This document shows, piece by piece, positions 54,286-63,185 of a stretch of DNA of 64,000 nt. The notes beneath the pieces are model-generated. The model did no database searches, was not told where the DNA came from, and saw only the letters and a program-made list of their open reading frames with translations. Source of the stretch: Candidatus Microthrix subdominans (GTDB taxonomy: Bacteria > Actinomycetota > Acidimicrobiia > Acidimicrobiales > Microtrichaceae); NCBI GenBank assembly GCA_016719385.1, contig JADJZA010000001.1, forward strand, positions 496,001-560,000. The letters are read 5' to 3'. Positions within the stretch are counted from its first letter, which is position 1. Every line of letters starts with the position of its first letter. Made by a program: the position numbers and the translations under genes.

Positions 54286-54662
54286 CCCTCATCCTTGACA
54301 CCGGAGCGTTCTTCGCGCTCGAGCGCAACGACCGGGCGATGTGGCGACGGCTCAAGGCAGCGAAACTCGCGGGAGTGCCGCCCCGGACCCATGGCGGCGT
54401 GATCGCTCAGGTCTGGCGTGGGGGCGCAGGTCGTCAGGCGCCGCTCGCACGGGCTCTGAAGTCCATCGAAACGACCCCGCTCGATGACGGGCTCGGGCGT
54501 CGGGCCGGAGTTTTGCTGGCTCGAAGTGGCATGGGTGACGCCATCGACGCCGCTGTGGTGGCGCTCGCGGATCACGATGATCAGATCATCACTTCGGATC
54601 CGGGCGACATCGCGTCGCTCGTTCACGCCGCCGAACTCAGATGCGATGTCGTCTTGTCCTGA
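54282..54662 (+). CDS. vapC: VapC-type PIN toxin, intact
   Basis: 126 residues. MTLILDTGAFFALERNDRAM gives the first Asp; GVIAQVWRGGAGRQ is the conserved middle; DAIDAAVVALADHDDQIITS and DPGDI carry the later acidic residues. It is the intact counterpart of the broken gene at 2797-3171. Together with the overlapping RHH gene it forms a complete TA pair. Confidence 0.85.
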   Translation: MTLILDTGAFFALERNDRAMWRRLKAAKLAGVPPRTHGGVIAQVWRGGAGRQAPLARALKSIETTPLDDGLGRRAGVLLARSGMGDAIDAAVVALADHDDQIITSDPGDIASLVHAAELRCDVVLS

Positions 54663-54705
54663 ACCGAACCGGACCAATCTGGGCGGATGCGCTCGTCGAC
54701 GATGC

Positions 54706-55032
54706 CTAGCTGCAGCCGGTAGCGACTTCGAGCGCACTGCAGATCTGGCGCATCCGGAGTCCGCTGAGCGCTCCAAGCCGTTCAACCAGTACTGCCACGG
54801 ACACCGATTCGATGGAGTCGAGGTTCACCGCACTTCGAAGGCTGAGCGGGTCATCGCCGGGTTCGAGTACGACTTCGCTCGGCAGACCGCGGATTGTCGT
54901 GGTGCAGGGTGCGACCATGACACGCCTCAACCTTGGGATGGCGGCATCGCGCGACAACACCACGACCGGTCGCCGCCCGACATCGGGCGGCTCGCACCAC
55001 CACAGCTCACCTTGTTTGGGGAGATCGGTCAC
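54706..55032 (-). CDS. mazF: MazF-type endoribonuclease toxin (copy 1)
   Basis: 108 residues from GTG 55032: VTDLPKQGELWWCEPPDVGR, RPVVVLSRDAAIPRLRRVMV, APCTTTIRGLPSEVVL. This is the MazF/PemK pattern: GElWW, RPvvVlS, and the T-T-I-RGLPsEV loop containing the catalytic Arg and Thr. MazF cuts single-stranded RNA at short motifs. The start overlaps the MazE stop (GTGA). By hand count it differs from the copy at 63662 at about 15 positions. Confidence 0.9.
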   Translation of the reverse strand: MTDLPKQGELWWCEPPDVGRRPVVVLSRDAAIPRLRRVMVAPCTTTIRGLPSEVVLEPGDDPLSLRSAVNLDSIESVSVAVLVERLGALSGLRMRQICSALEVATGCS

Positions 55033-55268
55033 GTCGCTGCAGCCGCATCGCGGAACGATGCGAGGTCGCCCCACTCGTCAGCCTCATCGATCGGATGATC
55101 TCGATACGCAGTGGCGTAGGCGGCATCGATCTGCGCCGAGCGATACCGGAAGCACAGTGCGGCGAGAGCCTCATCGATCAACTTGGCATCGGTCGTGCCA
55201 GCGAATGCTCGTCGTGCTTCGTCGAGAAGATCGCGGTCGACGGTGGTGCTGATCCGAGTTCGTGCCAT
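55029..55268 (-). CDS. mazE: MazE-type antitoxin (copy 1)
   Basis: 79 residues from ATG 55268: MARTRISTTVDRDLLDEARR, AFAGTTDAKLIDEALAALCF, then an acidic tail DEADEWGDLASFRDAAAAT. The N-terminus is a ribbon-helix-helix and the tail should wrap over MazF. The palindrome at 55277-55296 is its likely operator. Confidence 0.85.
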   Translation of the reverse strand: MARTRISTTVDRDLLDEARRAFAGTTDAKLIDEALAALCFRYRSAQIDAAYATAYRDHPIDEADEWGDLASFRDAAAAT

Positions 55269-55276
55269 GCAACTAT

Positions 55277-55296
55277 TATGCCACGAACATGGCATA
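55277..55296. promoter_or_regulatory. MazEF operator, TATGCCA-N6-TGGCATA
   Basis: A perfect seven-base inverted repeat, nine bases upstream of the MazE ATG. Confidence 0.6.
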
Positions 55297-55412
55297 ACCG
55301 GTTGGCGCGGAGGTCGTCTGCACCTCCAGCATCGCCTCACCAGCGTCGAGGTAGCCGCGGTACGCACCTTCAATCGTCGACGCCACTGACTTGGGTCATT
55401 GCCGGGCAGCCT

Positions 55413-55424
55413 CGATACGTATCG
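55413..55424. promoter_or_regulatory. Palindrome CGATACGTATCG, XRE operator (copy 1)
   Basis: Perfect 12-base palindrome followed by a further half-site CGATAC; identical to 58043-58054 upstream of the related XRE gene. Confidence 0.6.
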
Positions 55425-55439
55425 ACTGCGATACATTAG

Positions 55440-55990
55440 GCGGACGACTTCGGATCCCGCTCGAGAGCCAGCCGCATTGCTTCCGGCCTCACCCAGGCCG
55501 ACCTTGCGGAACGCAGCGGCGTGGCCGCCCCAACGTCGTCGCCTATGAGCCCGCACGGCGCGAGCCGCTCTTTCGCAACGCACTCGACCTTTTGAATGCT
55601 GCGGGGGCACAGGTCGTCGTCGAGTTGCCGGTGGTCTGGACGTACACCGACGGTCGACGTCTGTACGCTGTGCCGTCGCGACTGTGGCGGCTCCCGCCCG
55701 CCCAAGCGCTTCAGCAATTCCAGCCTGGTGGGCACCTGTGGCGGAGTGGGCCTCCTCGGAGTTTCGACCTGGCGTCGCGGCCCGCCCGCGCGCCTACGAG
55801 ATCGTGCTTCGGGAGGGCACCCCAAGTGACGAGGGTGTGGTCGATGGCGTGCTCCTCTGTGAGGCTTGGCCCGACCTTGTCTTGCCCGCGACATCACGGG
55901 CGGCTTGGCATCCCTTGATGTTGGATGCAACCGATATTCCGAGAGGCGGCGTTGCTTCGGGGCCGGACTCAGCGGCGGTCAACGCGAGGT
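55440..55990 (+). pseudogene. XRE antitoxin, degraded copy
   Basis: From GCGGACGACTTCGGATCCC the sequence matches the XRE gene at 58070. The HTH is split by indels; NVVAYEPARREPLFRNALDL, LNAAGAQVVVELPVVWTYTD and PSRLWRLPPAQALQQFQPGG are then in frame, and after another shift EGVVDGVLLCEAWPDLVLPA follows. No toxin part remains. Dead relative of the 58-kb locus. Confidence 0.7.
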
Positions 55991-56090
55991 AGCCCTTTTC
56001 TCTATGGGCTTGCTCGGATCCCCTCATGCGATTGAGGATGGGGCACATTGCCGTACAATGGCCGTACGCGTCGAGGAGACGAGGACACCC

Positions 56091-56372
56091 ATGGAGACGA
56101 AGCGGAGACGGAGCGAGCGGCTCGAGGTGCGAACGACCGTTGAGGATCGAGAACTCATCAATCGGGCGGTGGCGGCGTCGGAGACCGACCTGACCGACTT
56201 CGTGGTATCTAACCTCAGGGTGGCGGCACAGCGGGTGCTGGCGGACCGCACGGTCTTTGAACTCGATGGCGCCGCGTTTCGTTCGTGGGACGCAGCCAAC
56301 CGGCGACCAGCACGGGACCTTGGCGGCTTGCGGTCGCTGATGGAGCGACCGTCGCCCTTCGTCGACGAATGA
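56091..56372 (+). CDS. tacA: TacA-type (DUF1778) antitoxin
   Basis: 93 residues from ATG 56091 (METKRRRSERLEVRTTVEDR, ELINRAVAASETDLTDFVVS). This is the DUF1778 ribbon-helix-helix with the conserved R.....E......A....ttl..Fv. pattern; the C-terminal VFELDGAAFRSWDAANRRPA is the toxin-binding tail. ATG 56058 is an alternative. Direct repeats GCCGTAC at 56049 and 56063 may be operator half-sites. Overlaps the GNAT gene by ATGA. Confidence 0.85.
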   Translation: METKRRRSERLEVRTTVEDRELINRAVAASETDLTDFVVSNLRVAAQRVLADRTVFELDGAAFRSWDAANRRPARDLGGLRSLMERPSPFVDE

Positions 56373-56884
56373 ACCGTCGGTACCTGGCGCCGCGAGCGCT
56401 TGGTCCAGACGATGTGGTCGAAACGTTCGAATGTCGTTCCGTCGAGCAGACGCAGTGGCTGAGGCGGCACGCCCGTCAAGCCAACTCCTCCAATTCGGCA
56501 CGGGTACTCGTCGTCACCGAACCGGATCACGATCAGGTGGTGGCCTACTACGCGTGGGCGATGGCCTCGATCGTCCCAACCGAGGTGCCGGCACGGCTGA
56601 GGAAGGGCGCCGGCCGGCACCCCCAGCCCGTTGCGCTGCTCGCTCGACTCGGGGTCTCGGCGGCGCACGAGGGAAGAGGACTTGGGGCCGCCCTCCTTCA
56701 GGATGTGATTTCGCGGTCGGTTGAGATCGGCCAGGAGATTGGTTGCCGAGGCCTCCTGGTTCATGCGGAGTCACCGCAAGCCCGAGACTTTTACGTCCAC
56801 TTGATCCCGGAGTTCGAACCGTCTCCCACCGACGAGCTTCATCTGGTCCTGATGATGAAGGACATCATGAGGACGCTCCGGTAG
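56369..56884 (+). CDS. tacT: TacT-type GNAT acetyltransferase toxin
   Basis: 171 residues from ATG 56369. ALLARLGVSAAHEGRGLGAA LLQD contains the acetyl-CoA loop R/Q-x-x-G-x-G/A (HEGRGLGAAL), and GCRGLLVHAESPQARDFYVH the C-terminal strand with the conserved tyrosine. TacT acetylates charged tRNAs to stop translation. The pair with the DUF1778 gene is complete. Confidence 0.85.
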   Translation: MNRRYLAPRALGPDDVVETFECRSVEQTQWLRRHARQANSSNSARVLVVTEPDHDQVVAYYAWAMASIVPTEVPARLRKGAGRHPQPVALLARLGVSAAHEGRGLGAALLQDVISRSVEIGQEIGCRGLLVHAESPQARDFYVHLIPEFEPSPTDELHLVLMMKDIMRTLR

Positions 56885-56958
56885 GGCTCCACCGAGTAGC
56901 TCGACTTTGACGTGCGGCCCGTGCTCAGGATCGATGAGACCGTCCCGATCATCGTGGA

Positions 56959-58017
56959 CTACCTCGGTTCGTCACCCTCGGCGTCACCGGTGGCGGGGGC
57001 GGTTGCGCCGCTGGCAGCGTGTCGCCGCTCAAGGCGGATGGCGTAGATGCCGCTGGTGACGATCACCGCGCATCCGGCGAGGGTGAGCGCATCGGGGATC
57101 TCGGCGAAGACGAGGTAGCCCAAGACGACGGCGCCGAGCAGCGTCGTGTAGCGGAACGGCGCCGAGACGCCCAGGTCGCCGACGCGCACGGTCTGGATCG
57201 TGAAGATGTAGCCCACGGTGAGGCTCAGGCACGCGAGAACGACGAGCAGCGCGGCGCGCGGCGTGACGGTGTTCCAACCGGTGAAAACCGAGATGACACC
57301 GGTGAGGATGGTGAGCCCCACCGCCGTGATCAGGGCGACCGAGGCGGCCGGGATCGCCTTGTGGACACGTCGGGTGGCGAACTCGCGCACGGTCATGAAC
57401 GCTGCGCTGGCGACGACGACCAGCGACCACAGCGAGAAGCCGTCGGTTGCCGGCTGCACGACCAACAGCACCCCGGCGAACCCGGCGAGCACCGTGGCGT
57501 ACTGGCGCCCGGTGACCGGCTCGCCCAGCGCAAGCGCCGCCGTGAGCGTGACGGCGAACGGGACGAGGAGCAGGATCGTCTGCGCGTTGGCGAAATCGAG
57601 GTTGACGAGCGCTGCGAAAAACAGCGCCGTTCCCGCCAGCTCGGCGGCCACGCGACCGACGAGGGGTCGCGTGAACTGCTGGCGGGTGATTCGGCCGCCC
57701 CGCCGCCGGGTGATCGCAGCGAAGATCACCGTCATAGCGAGCCCGCGGAGGCAGAGGGCCTGGTAGACGTCGAGCCCCTCCTCGGTCGCCGCACGGACAA
57801 GCGTGTCGTTGGTGACGTAGCCGACCGAGCCCACGATCATGTAGAGGGCGCCAAGCGAGTTGGGTGACAGTCCGGCGAAGCGGGAGCTGACGGTCGAAGC
57901 GGCGAACACGGCGCCGACGGTAACGGCTCGCCCCCGCCTCCCGGGCTCCGCGTTGCGCGCCGCGAAGTTAGCGCCGGGCGTCCCCAGCTCATCCTCCGCC
58001 TGTGATTGCCCCGGCAC
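56959..58017 (-). CDS. EamA/DMT-family transporter
   Basis: 352 residues with about ten hydrophobic helices in two EamA repeats: LGALYMIVGSVGYVTNDTLV, VAAELAGTALFFAALVNLDF, ANAQTILLLVPFAVTLTAAL, ALGEPVTGRQYATVLAGFAG and, in the second repeat, SAPFRYTTLLGAVVLGYLVF, AEIPDALTLAGCAVIVTSGI. The N-terminal 50 residues are polar and the real start may be internal (for example ATG before IVGSVGYV). Such transporters export amino acids or other metabolites across the inner membrane. No linked enzyme suggests the substrate. Confidence 0.85.
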   Translation of the reverse strand: MPGQSQAEDELGTPGANFAARNAEPGRRGRAVTVGAVFAASTVSSRFAGLSPNSLGALYMIVGSVGYVTNDTLVRAATEEGLDVYQALCLRGLAMTVIFAAITRRRGGRITRQQFTRPLVGRVAAELAGTALFFAALVNLDFANAQTILLLVPFAVTLTAALALGEPVTGRQYATVLAGFAGVLLVVQPATDGFSLWSLVVVASAAFMTVREFATRRVHKAIPAASVALITAVGLTILTGVISVFTGWNTVTPRAALLVVLACLSLTVGYIFTIQTVRVGDLGVSAPFRYTTLLGAVVLGYLVFAEIPDALTLAGCAVIVTSGIYAIRLERRHAASGATAPATGDAEGDEPR

Positions 58018-58042
58018 CCGCTGGCGAGCTGACTAAGAACTT

Positions 58043-58054
58043 CGATACGTATCG
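58043..58054. promoter_or_regulatory. Palindrome CGATACGTATCG, XRE operator (copy 2)
   Basis: Same 12-base palindrome as 55413-55424, with a second half-site CGATACG seven bases on, 15 bases before the GTG of the XRE gene. Confidence 0.6.
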
Positions 58055-58069
58055 ACTACGATACGTTGG

Positions 58070-58806
58070 GTGGACGACTTCGGATCCCACTTAAGAGCCA
58101 GCCGCATCGCTTCCGGCCTCACCCAGGCAGGCCTTGCCGAACGCAGCGGCGTGGCCCGCCCCAACATCGTCGCCTATGAGTCCGCTCGGCGCGAGCCGCT
58201 CTTCCGCAACGCGCTCGACCTTTTGAATGCTGCGGGGGCACAGGTTGCCGTCGAGTTGCCGGTGGTCTGGACGTGGACCGACGGCCGACGTCCGTACGCA
58301 GTGCCGTCGCGGCTGTGGCGGCTCCCACCCGTCCAAGCGCTCCGGCGCTTCCAGCCTGGCGAACACCTCTGGTGGAGTGGGCCCCCTCGAAGTTTCGACT
58401 TGGCGTCGCGGCCCGCTCGCATGCGCCTACGAGATCGTGCTTCGGGAGGGCACATCAATTGATATCGAGGGTGTGGTCGATGGCGTACTCCTCGGTGAGG
58501 CTTGGCCCGACCTGGTCCTGCCGGCGACATTGCGGGCGGCCTGGGATCCCTTGGTGTCGGACGCAACCGGAAGGTCGGGACTTCACTGACCTGTGGACGC
58601 TCTCCCGGAAGCACGGCAAAGCCGAGACCATCTCGTGGGCCAAGCAAATCGATGCCGGGGGTGAACAATCAACAAATCGCCCGGGCCTTTGGTCACCTTG
58701 ACCGGCTGAGCGACGAAGAGCTTCCGTGCGCCCCGCCAGATCGTGACCGTGTGCGTCAGTGGTTTGAGAAGTGGCGCAGCCAGGTAAGTCTCCCGCCGAG
58801 CGAATA
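58070..58806 (+). pseudogene. XRE antitoxin joined to AbiEii-like toxin end, with frameshifts
   Basis: From GTG 58070 an XRE domain is intact (LRASRIASGLTQAGLAERSG, VARPNIVAYESARREPLFRN) to about 58425, then a shift gives AYEIVLREGTSIDIEGVVDG, VLLGEAWPDLVLPATLRAAW. The following RDFTDLWTLSRKHGKAETIS and, after a shift at a G5 run near 58660, NNQQIARAFGHLDRLSDEEL belong to the C-terminus of an AbiEii-like nucleotidyltransferase. The toxin's catalytic N-terminal half is absent, so a deletion has fused the remains. The HTH may still be expressed as a 130-residue protein. Confidence 0.7.
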
Positions 58807-58890
58807 GGACGAGGCCCTCTTCGGTCGCCGCCTCGGACGCAGCGCTTCGAGTTAACTGAGAACCCGAGATCAACAACCAGTGGGGGATCG

Positions 58891-59593
58891 ATGGCCGAGC
58901 GAGTGACCTGGGGAACGATCCAGGACCAACCGATCACGTTTCCGATGAACGTCGACGACTTCAACGCCGCCACGATGGGCTTCAGCGTGCCCGCAGCGGC
59001 AGCGGCCGCCCTGTTGCCCGGCGACGGGTTCGAGATCATCGAGATCGCGCCTGGCGTCGCCCAGTTCATCATCAGCCTCTGCGACTACCGCGACAACCCG
59101 TGGGGTAACTACAACGAGGTCAACCTTGGGTTTTCTGGCCCGACCGGCGGGGGCGGGCGACGACGTGATCGGCTCGTTCATCTACCGCATGCCGGTCGAC
59201 CAGCCGTTCACCTGCGAGGCCGGCAACCTGGTGATGGGCTTCCCTAAGGTCGTCACCCGGATCGACGCCGACTACACCGACGCGCAGGTGACCTTTCAGC
59301 TGTTCGACGGCGGTGAGCTTGCGCTGAGCGTGACCGTTCCCCGCGTCCGGTCCGACGACACCGCCGTCCGGGTCGAGACGACCAGCTACTCGTACCTCGA
59401 TGGCGTTCCGCACGGGACACCGCTGGCGATGGACATGTCGGCAGCGGTCATCGAACCCGGCGACGTGCACCTGACGATCGGCAGCGGACCGATCGCCGAT
59501 GAGCTGACGTCGCTCGGGTTGGCCACCGAGCCGGACTTCTGCAGTTGGGGCGAGCACCTGACCGCCACGTTCCAGTTGGGGACACCGCTGTGA
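58891..59593 (+). CDS. Acetoacetate decarboxylase-like protein, one frameshift at a T run
   Basis: From ATG 58891 (MAERVTWGTIQDQPITFPMN), with GGGGGAT upstream, to YNEVNLGF, then a T4 run at about 59131-59134, after which the other frame continues LARPAGAGDDVIGSFIYRMP and EAGNLVMGFPKVVTRIDADY. Three Ts would join both into a 234-residue acetoacetate decarboxylase-fold protein: the E.....F......G..G.Y.......D........G.P.K segment is visible. The FPK lysine is the candidate Schiff-base residue. It overlaps the SDR gene by GTGA. Substrate unknown. Confidence 0.7.
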
Positions 59594-60415
59594 GCGCCAC
59601 GACGAACCATCTCGAGGGACGCACCGTGATCGTCACCGGCGCAGCGGGCGGTTTCGGGCGCCTGCTCGCCGAGAAAGCTGCGGCGCTCGGCGCCAACGTC
59701 GGTGCGTGCGACATCGACGCCGCACGCTGGCGGACCTGGCCGGCGAGCGGATCGAGATCGGCACGGTGGACGTGACCGACCTGGCGGCGATGCGAGGGTT
59801 CGCCGACCGGGTGGTCGACCGCTTTGGGGCCATCGACGTGATGATCAACACCGCCGGGGGGATGCCCTGGCGTTCTACGCCGACCACGAGGCCGCCGCCG
59901 GCGCCTGGGACCGTTGCATCGACATCAACATCAAGGGCGTCCTGCACGGCATCATCGCCGTGCACGACCAGATGATCGGCCAGGGCCGAGGCCAGGTGGT
60001 GAACATCTCGTCGGTGTACGGCAACGCACCGGTCGGCGGCGCCGCCGTCTACGGCGCCACCAAGGCGGCGGTCAACGTGCTGTCCGAATCGTTGCGCCAG
60101 GAGTCGCTCGGCAAGATCAAGGTGACCACGGTGCGCCCGACCGGCGTGCCCGGCACCGGACTGGCCGGCGGGATCATCAACGTCGAGGCGGTCAACCCGG
60201 TACTCGGCGCCAACAAGGACCAGTTCTACGACAAGCTCGCCCAGGTGTTCTCCGACGACCCGCCGGTCCGCCTCACCGACGAGGACAGCATCGAGCTGGC
60301 CGCGCTGGCGCCCGAACAGATCGCCGACCAGGTGATCCACGCCATTAATCAGCCCTGGGGCATCAGCATCGCTGACATCACCATCCGGGCAAGCAACGAC
60401 GACTACATCGTCTGA
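59590..60415 (+). CDS. Short-chain dehydrogenase/reductase, two frameshifts
   Basis: Joined frames give a complete SDR: TVIVTGAAGGFGRLLAEKAA (TGxxxGxG, NAD(P)-binding), VDVTDLAAMRGFADRVVDRF, GAIDVMINTAGG, then VVNISSVYGNAPVGGAAVYG and ATKAAVNVLSESLRQESLGK with the catalytic Ser, Tyr and Lys. Shifts lie near 59726 and at a G6 run (59870-59875), where seven Gs would restore frame. GTG 59590 overlaps the decarboxylase-like gene, so they form one unit and may act on the same compound. The enzyme would oxidise or reduce an alcohol/ketone. Confidence 0.75.
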
Positions 60416-61126
60416 GCGTGACCATGATCGCTCCGGGCGGCTGAGCCACGGTCGACCAGGCGCACGGACAAAGTTGAACGCCCCGCCGAGCAGAAACAGG
60501 GCGCTGCCCACGACGTACTGGGTGGCGAGGAAGGCATCGACGGTCCGCGTGTCGGCGGCGCTCTGCAGGCTGAAGAGGTAGGGAACGGATGCGACGAGGA
60601 ACAGCATCGATCCAGTCACAAACGTGATGGCGGTGAGGTTCATGTACTGGAGGATGCGCAGGTCCCGGGCCTGGATGATCTGCAGCACGTTGATGACCGC
60701 CCCGCAGACGAACAACAGGCTGCCGACGATGAAGAAGACGGCGCCGGCGGTGAACATCCCGACCGATGACAGGAAGCAGATGCTGCCGACGGCGAACAAC
60801 AGGCTGCCAGCCAGATAGGCGGCGGCCGACCACCCCTCGATGCGTTCCCAGATCGTCGGCGTCCCCTTGAGCGATTCCCGGTGGCGGATCACCTCGAGCA
60901 GGTCGTGAGCGGTCACAGCGATGTACATCAGCGATGCGATAAAGAAGATCCATGCGCCACGGTTGGCCCGGCTCTCGAAGGCCGGGAAGAACAGCACGCT
61001 GCCCCAGACGAACATGACCCCACCGACGAGGTAGACCCCGGTGTTGATCGCCTCCCACCTCCGGTTGTCGCGGTCGCTTGCGTGGGGGTTGAGGACGGCA
61101 TGCTGCCTCGGACGGTTGACGAACAT
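60410..61126 (-). CDS. YrhK-like multi-helix membrane protein
   Basis: From ATG 61126 (MFVNRPRQHAVLNPHASDRD) the protein has pairs of hydrophobic helices: INTGVYLVGGVMFVWGSVLF, GAWIFFIASLMYIAVTAHDL, AAYLAGSLLFAVGSICFLSS, AGAVFFIVGSLLFVCGAVIN, ITFVTGSMLFLVASVPYLFS, FLATQYVVGSALFLLGGAFN. The repeating G..LF..GS pattern is that of YrhK domains. The frame has no stop until 59633, inside the convergent SDR gene; the part beyond about 60410 is valine/aspartate-rich antisense sequence, so the true stop was probably lost by an indel. Function unknown. Confidence 0.65.
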
Positions 61127-61232
61127 GTGGGGCACGGCGGTCACCTTCCGGCGCCGTCCGAACCCACGGCAGGCGCTGCGCTTGGATCCTAGGTTGAAGT
61201 GCCGAACCAACCCGCGGCTACGAGGAGCGCTG

Positions 61233-61345
61233 GTGAGGATCTGCATGGTCACCCGTCTGGAAATCGGCTCCTCGACCGTTCGGTGGCCGACCACCGACTG
61301 CTGACATCACTGGACAGCGGGTCGAACGTCTCGACGTCAGCCGAG
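61233..61345 (+). pseudogene. VapC remnant
   Basis: VRICMVTRLEIGSS followed, in a shifted frame, by ADHRLLTSL and the terminal DNA tcgaacgtctcgacgtcag closely match VapC at 51570-51660 and its last bases. The middle 65 codons are deleted. It lies upstream of the YrhK-like gene, and the intact VapC at 51.5 kb also abuts a YrhK-like fragment. Confidence 0.6.
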
Positions 61346-61485
61346 TCCTCCAAGACGCTCGTGAGGCCCGTCCGTAGCGACCTCGAGAAAGATCGCTCGG
61401 GCGCGCGGCTACGGTGCTGTTCCGTCATCCGACATCGGTGGGGATGCCCTCTTGGATGGCACAATCCGACCGTTGGGGGATCACG

Positions 61486-63150
61486 ATGAGCAAGTCTCGG
61501 CGCACGCGAGGCATCGCAGCAGCGGTGATGGCCATGGGGTTGCTCGCTGCGGCCTGTGGTGGTGGCGGCGGTGGCGGTGGCTCCAAGGGTGAGACCGGGA
61601 GCGCTCCGACCGACGAGGGCACGCCGGAGGCCGGCGGTCAGGTGATCTACGCACTCGAGTCCGAGACCAACGCCGGGTGGTGCCTGCCCGAGAGTCAGCT
61701 GGCCATCTCAGGTATCCAGGTGGCCCGCTCGATCTACGACACGCTGGTGCAGCCCGACGAGAACGACGAGATGGTGCCGATGCTGGCCGAGTCGGTCGAG
61801 CCCAACGACACCTACGACGAGTGGACGTTGAAGATCCGACAAGGTGTGAAGTTTCACGACGGATCGGCCCTGACCGCCGAGGTGGTCAAGAACAACCTCG
61901 ACGCCTACCGGGGCCAGTACGAGGGGCGTAAGCCGCTGCTGTTCGTCTTCGTGCTCGACAACATCGACACGGTCGAGGCCACCGACGCCTCGACCGTGGT
62001 GATCACGACCAAGACGCCGTGGCCGGCGCTGCCCAGCGCCCTGTACAACAACGGGCGGTTGGGCATGATGGGTCAGGCCCAACTGGACAACGCCGAGAAC
62101 TGCAACAAGGACCTGGTCGGCACGGGGCCGTTCAAGTTGAAGGATTGGAAGGTCAACGACAAGTTCGTGGCCGAGAAGAACCCCGACTACTGGGAGACCG
62201 ATGCCGACGGCAATGCGCTGCCGTACCTGGACGAGATCGAGTACCGGCCGGTGTCCGACAGCGGCAGCCGCATCGAGGGCCTCCAGACCGGTCAGTTCGA
62301 CATCATCCACACCTCGGGCGGCGAGGCCGCCCAGCAGTTGACCCCGGTTGCCGACAGCGGTCAGATCAACATGATCTCCAACTCGGACTTCGCCGAGGTG
62401 GGCTACGCGATGACCAACGAGGCGAAGGCCCCGTTCGACAACCTCGATGCCCGCTTGGCCGTCGCCTACGGCATGGATCGCGACGAGCTGATCGCGCTGC
62501 GCACCGGCGGACTGCAGGAGGTCGCCTCGGGTCCGTTCGCGCCGGGCACCATGGGTTACCTCGAGGACACCGGGTTCCCGGATCACGATCTCGAGAAGGC
62601 CAAGGAGCACGCGGCGGCCTACAAGAAGGCGACCGGTGAGGACCTGGCGTTCACGCTCACCTATGTCGCCTTCCCGGGAACCAAGACCGACGCCGAATTG
62701 ATCCAGAGCCAGCTGGCCGACGCCGGCATCGACGTGAAGCTGAGCTCGACCGACCAGGCCGCGCAGATCGACCGTGCGATCAGCGGAGCGTTTCAGCTGA
62801 TGCTGTTCCGCAACCACCCGGGCGGCGATCCAGACACCCAGTACGTGTGGTGGCACAGCGGCTCGCCGGTAAACTTCGGGAAGATCAACGATCCCGAGAT
62901 CGACAAGGCCCTCGAAGAGGGGCGCTCCGAGGCCGATCCGGCCAAGCGTGCCGAGATCTACGAGAACATGAACAGGCGCTTTGCCGAACAGGTCCACAAC
63001 ATCTGGTGGAACTGGAGCCTGTGGACGGTCGCCTCGGTGCCGACGGTTCACGGCATCCTCGGGCCCGACCTGACCGACATGGAGCCGTTCCCCGGCCTGG
63101 CGACCGGCAACCCGGTCTCCGGCATCTGGGTGGAGGGCGGCGGCTCCTGA
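61486..63150 (+). CDS. Peptide/nickel-type ABC transporter substrate-binding lipoprotein (SBP family 5)
   Basis: 554 residues from ATG 61486. The signal peptide SRRTRGIAAAVMAMGLLAAA ends in a lipobox LAAAC and a glycine run (GGGGGGGG) as flexible linker. The mature part contains DEWTLKIRQGVKFHDGSALT and FKLKDWKVNDKFVAEKNPDY WETD, the conserved features of DppA/OppA-type proteins, and ends with EQVHNIWWNWSLWTVASVPT. It would be anchored outside the membrane and bring peptides or similar solutes to a permease. No permease or ATPase genes follow; the next gene is a cupin. Confidence 0.9.
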   Translation: MSKSRRTRGIAAAVMAMGLLAAACGGGGGGGGSKGETGSAPTDEGTPEAGGQVIYALESETNAGWCLPESQLAISGIQVARSIYDTLVQPDENDEMVPMLAESVEPNDTYDEWTLKIRQGVKFHDGSALTAEVVKNNLDAYRGQYEGRKPLLFVFVLDNIDTVEATDASTVVITTKTPWPALPSALYNNGRLGMMGQAQLDNAENCNKDLVGTGPFKLKDWKVNDKFVAEKNPDYWETDADGNALPYLDEIEYRPVSDSGSRIEGLQTGQFDIIHTSGGEAAQQLTPVADSGQINMISNSDFAEVGYAMTNEAKAPFDNLDARLAVAYGMDRDELIALRTGGLQEVASGPFAPGTMGYLEDTGFPDHDLEKAKEHAAAYKKATGEDLAFTLTYVAFPGTKTDAELIQSQLADAGIDVKLSSTDQAAQIDRAISGAFQLMLFRNHPGGDPDTQYVWWHSGSPVNFGKINDPEIDKALEEGRSEADPAKRAEIYENMNRRFAEQVHNIWWNWSLWTVASVPTVHGILGPDLTDMEPFPGLATGNPVSGIWVEGGGS

Positions 63151-63185
63151 CACACACGATCATTCACCCGGGTGGCGACAACGAC

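Noticed and set aside
57019..57867. 282-codon plus-strand frame opposite the EamA transporter
   Set aside because: Glu/Arg/Gly-rich low-complexity product, the usual mirror image of a hydrophobic GC-rich gene.
59633..60410. C-terminal extension of the YrhK-like protein across the SDR gene
   Set aside because: The extension is the antisense of a recognisable SDR; the stop was probably lost by an indel.
61708..63153. 481-codon minus-strand frame opposite the substrate-binding lipoprotein
   Set aside because: Val/Leu/Gly/Asp-rich antisense sequence with no motifs; the plus strand codes a complete lipoprotein.
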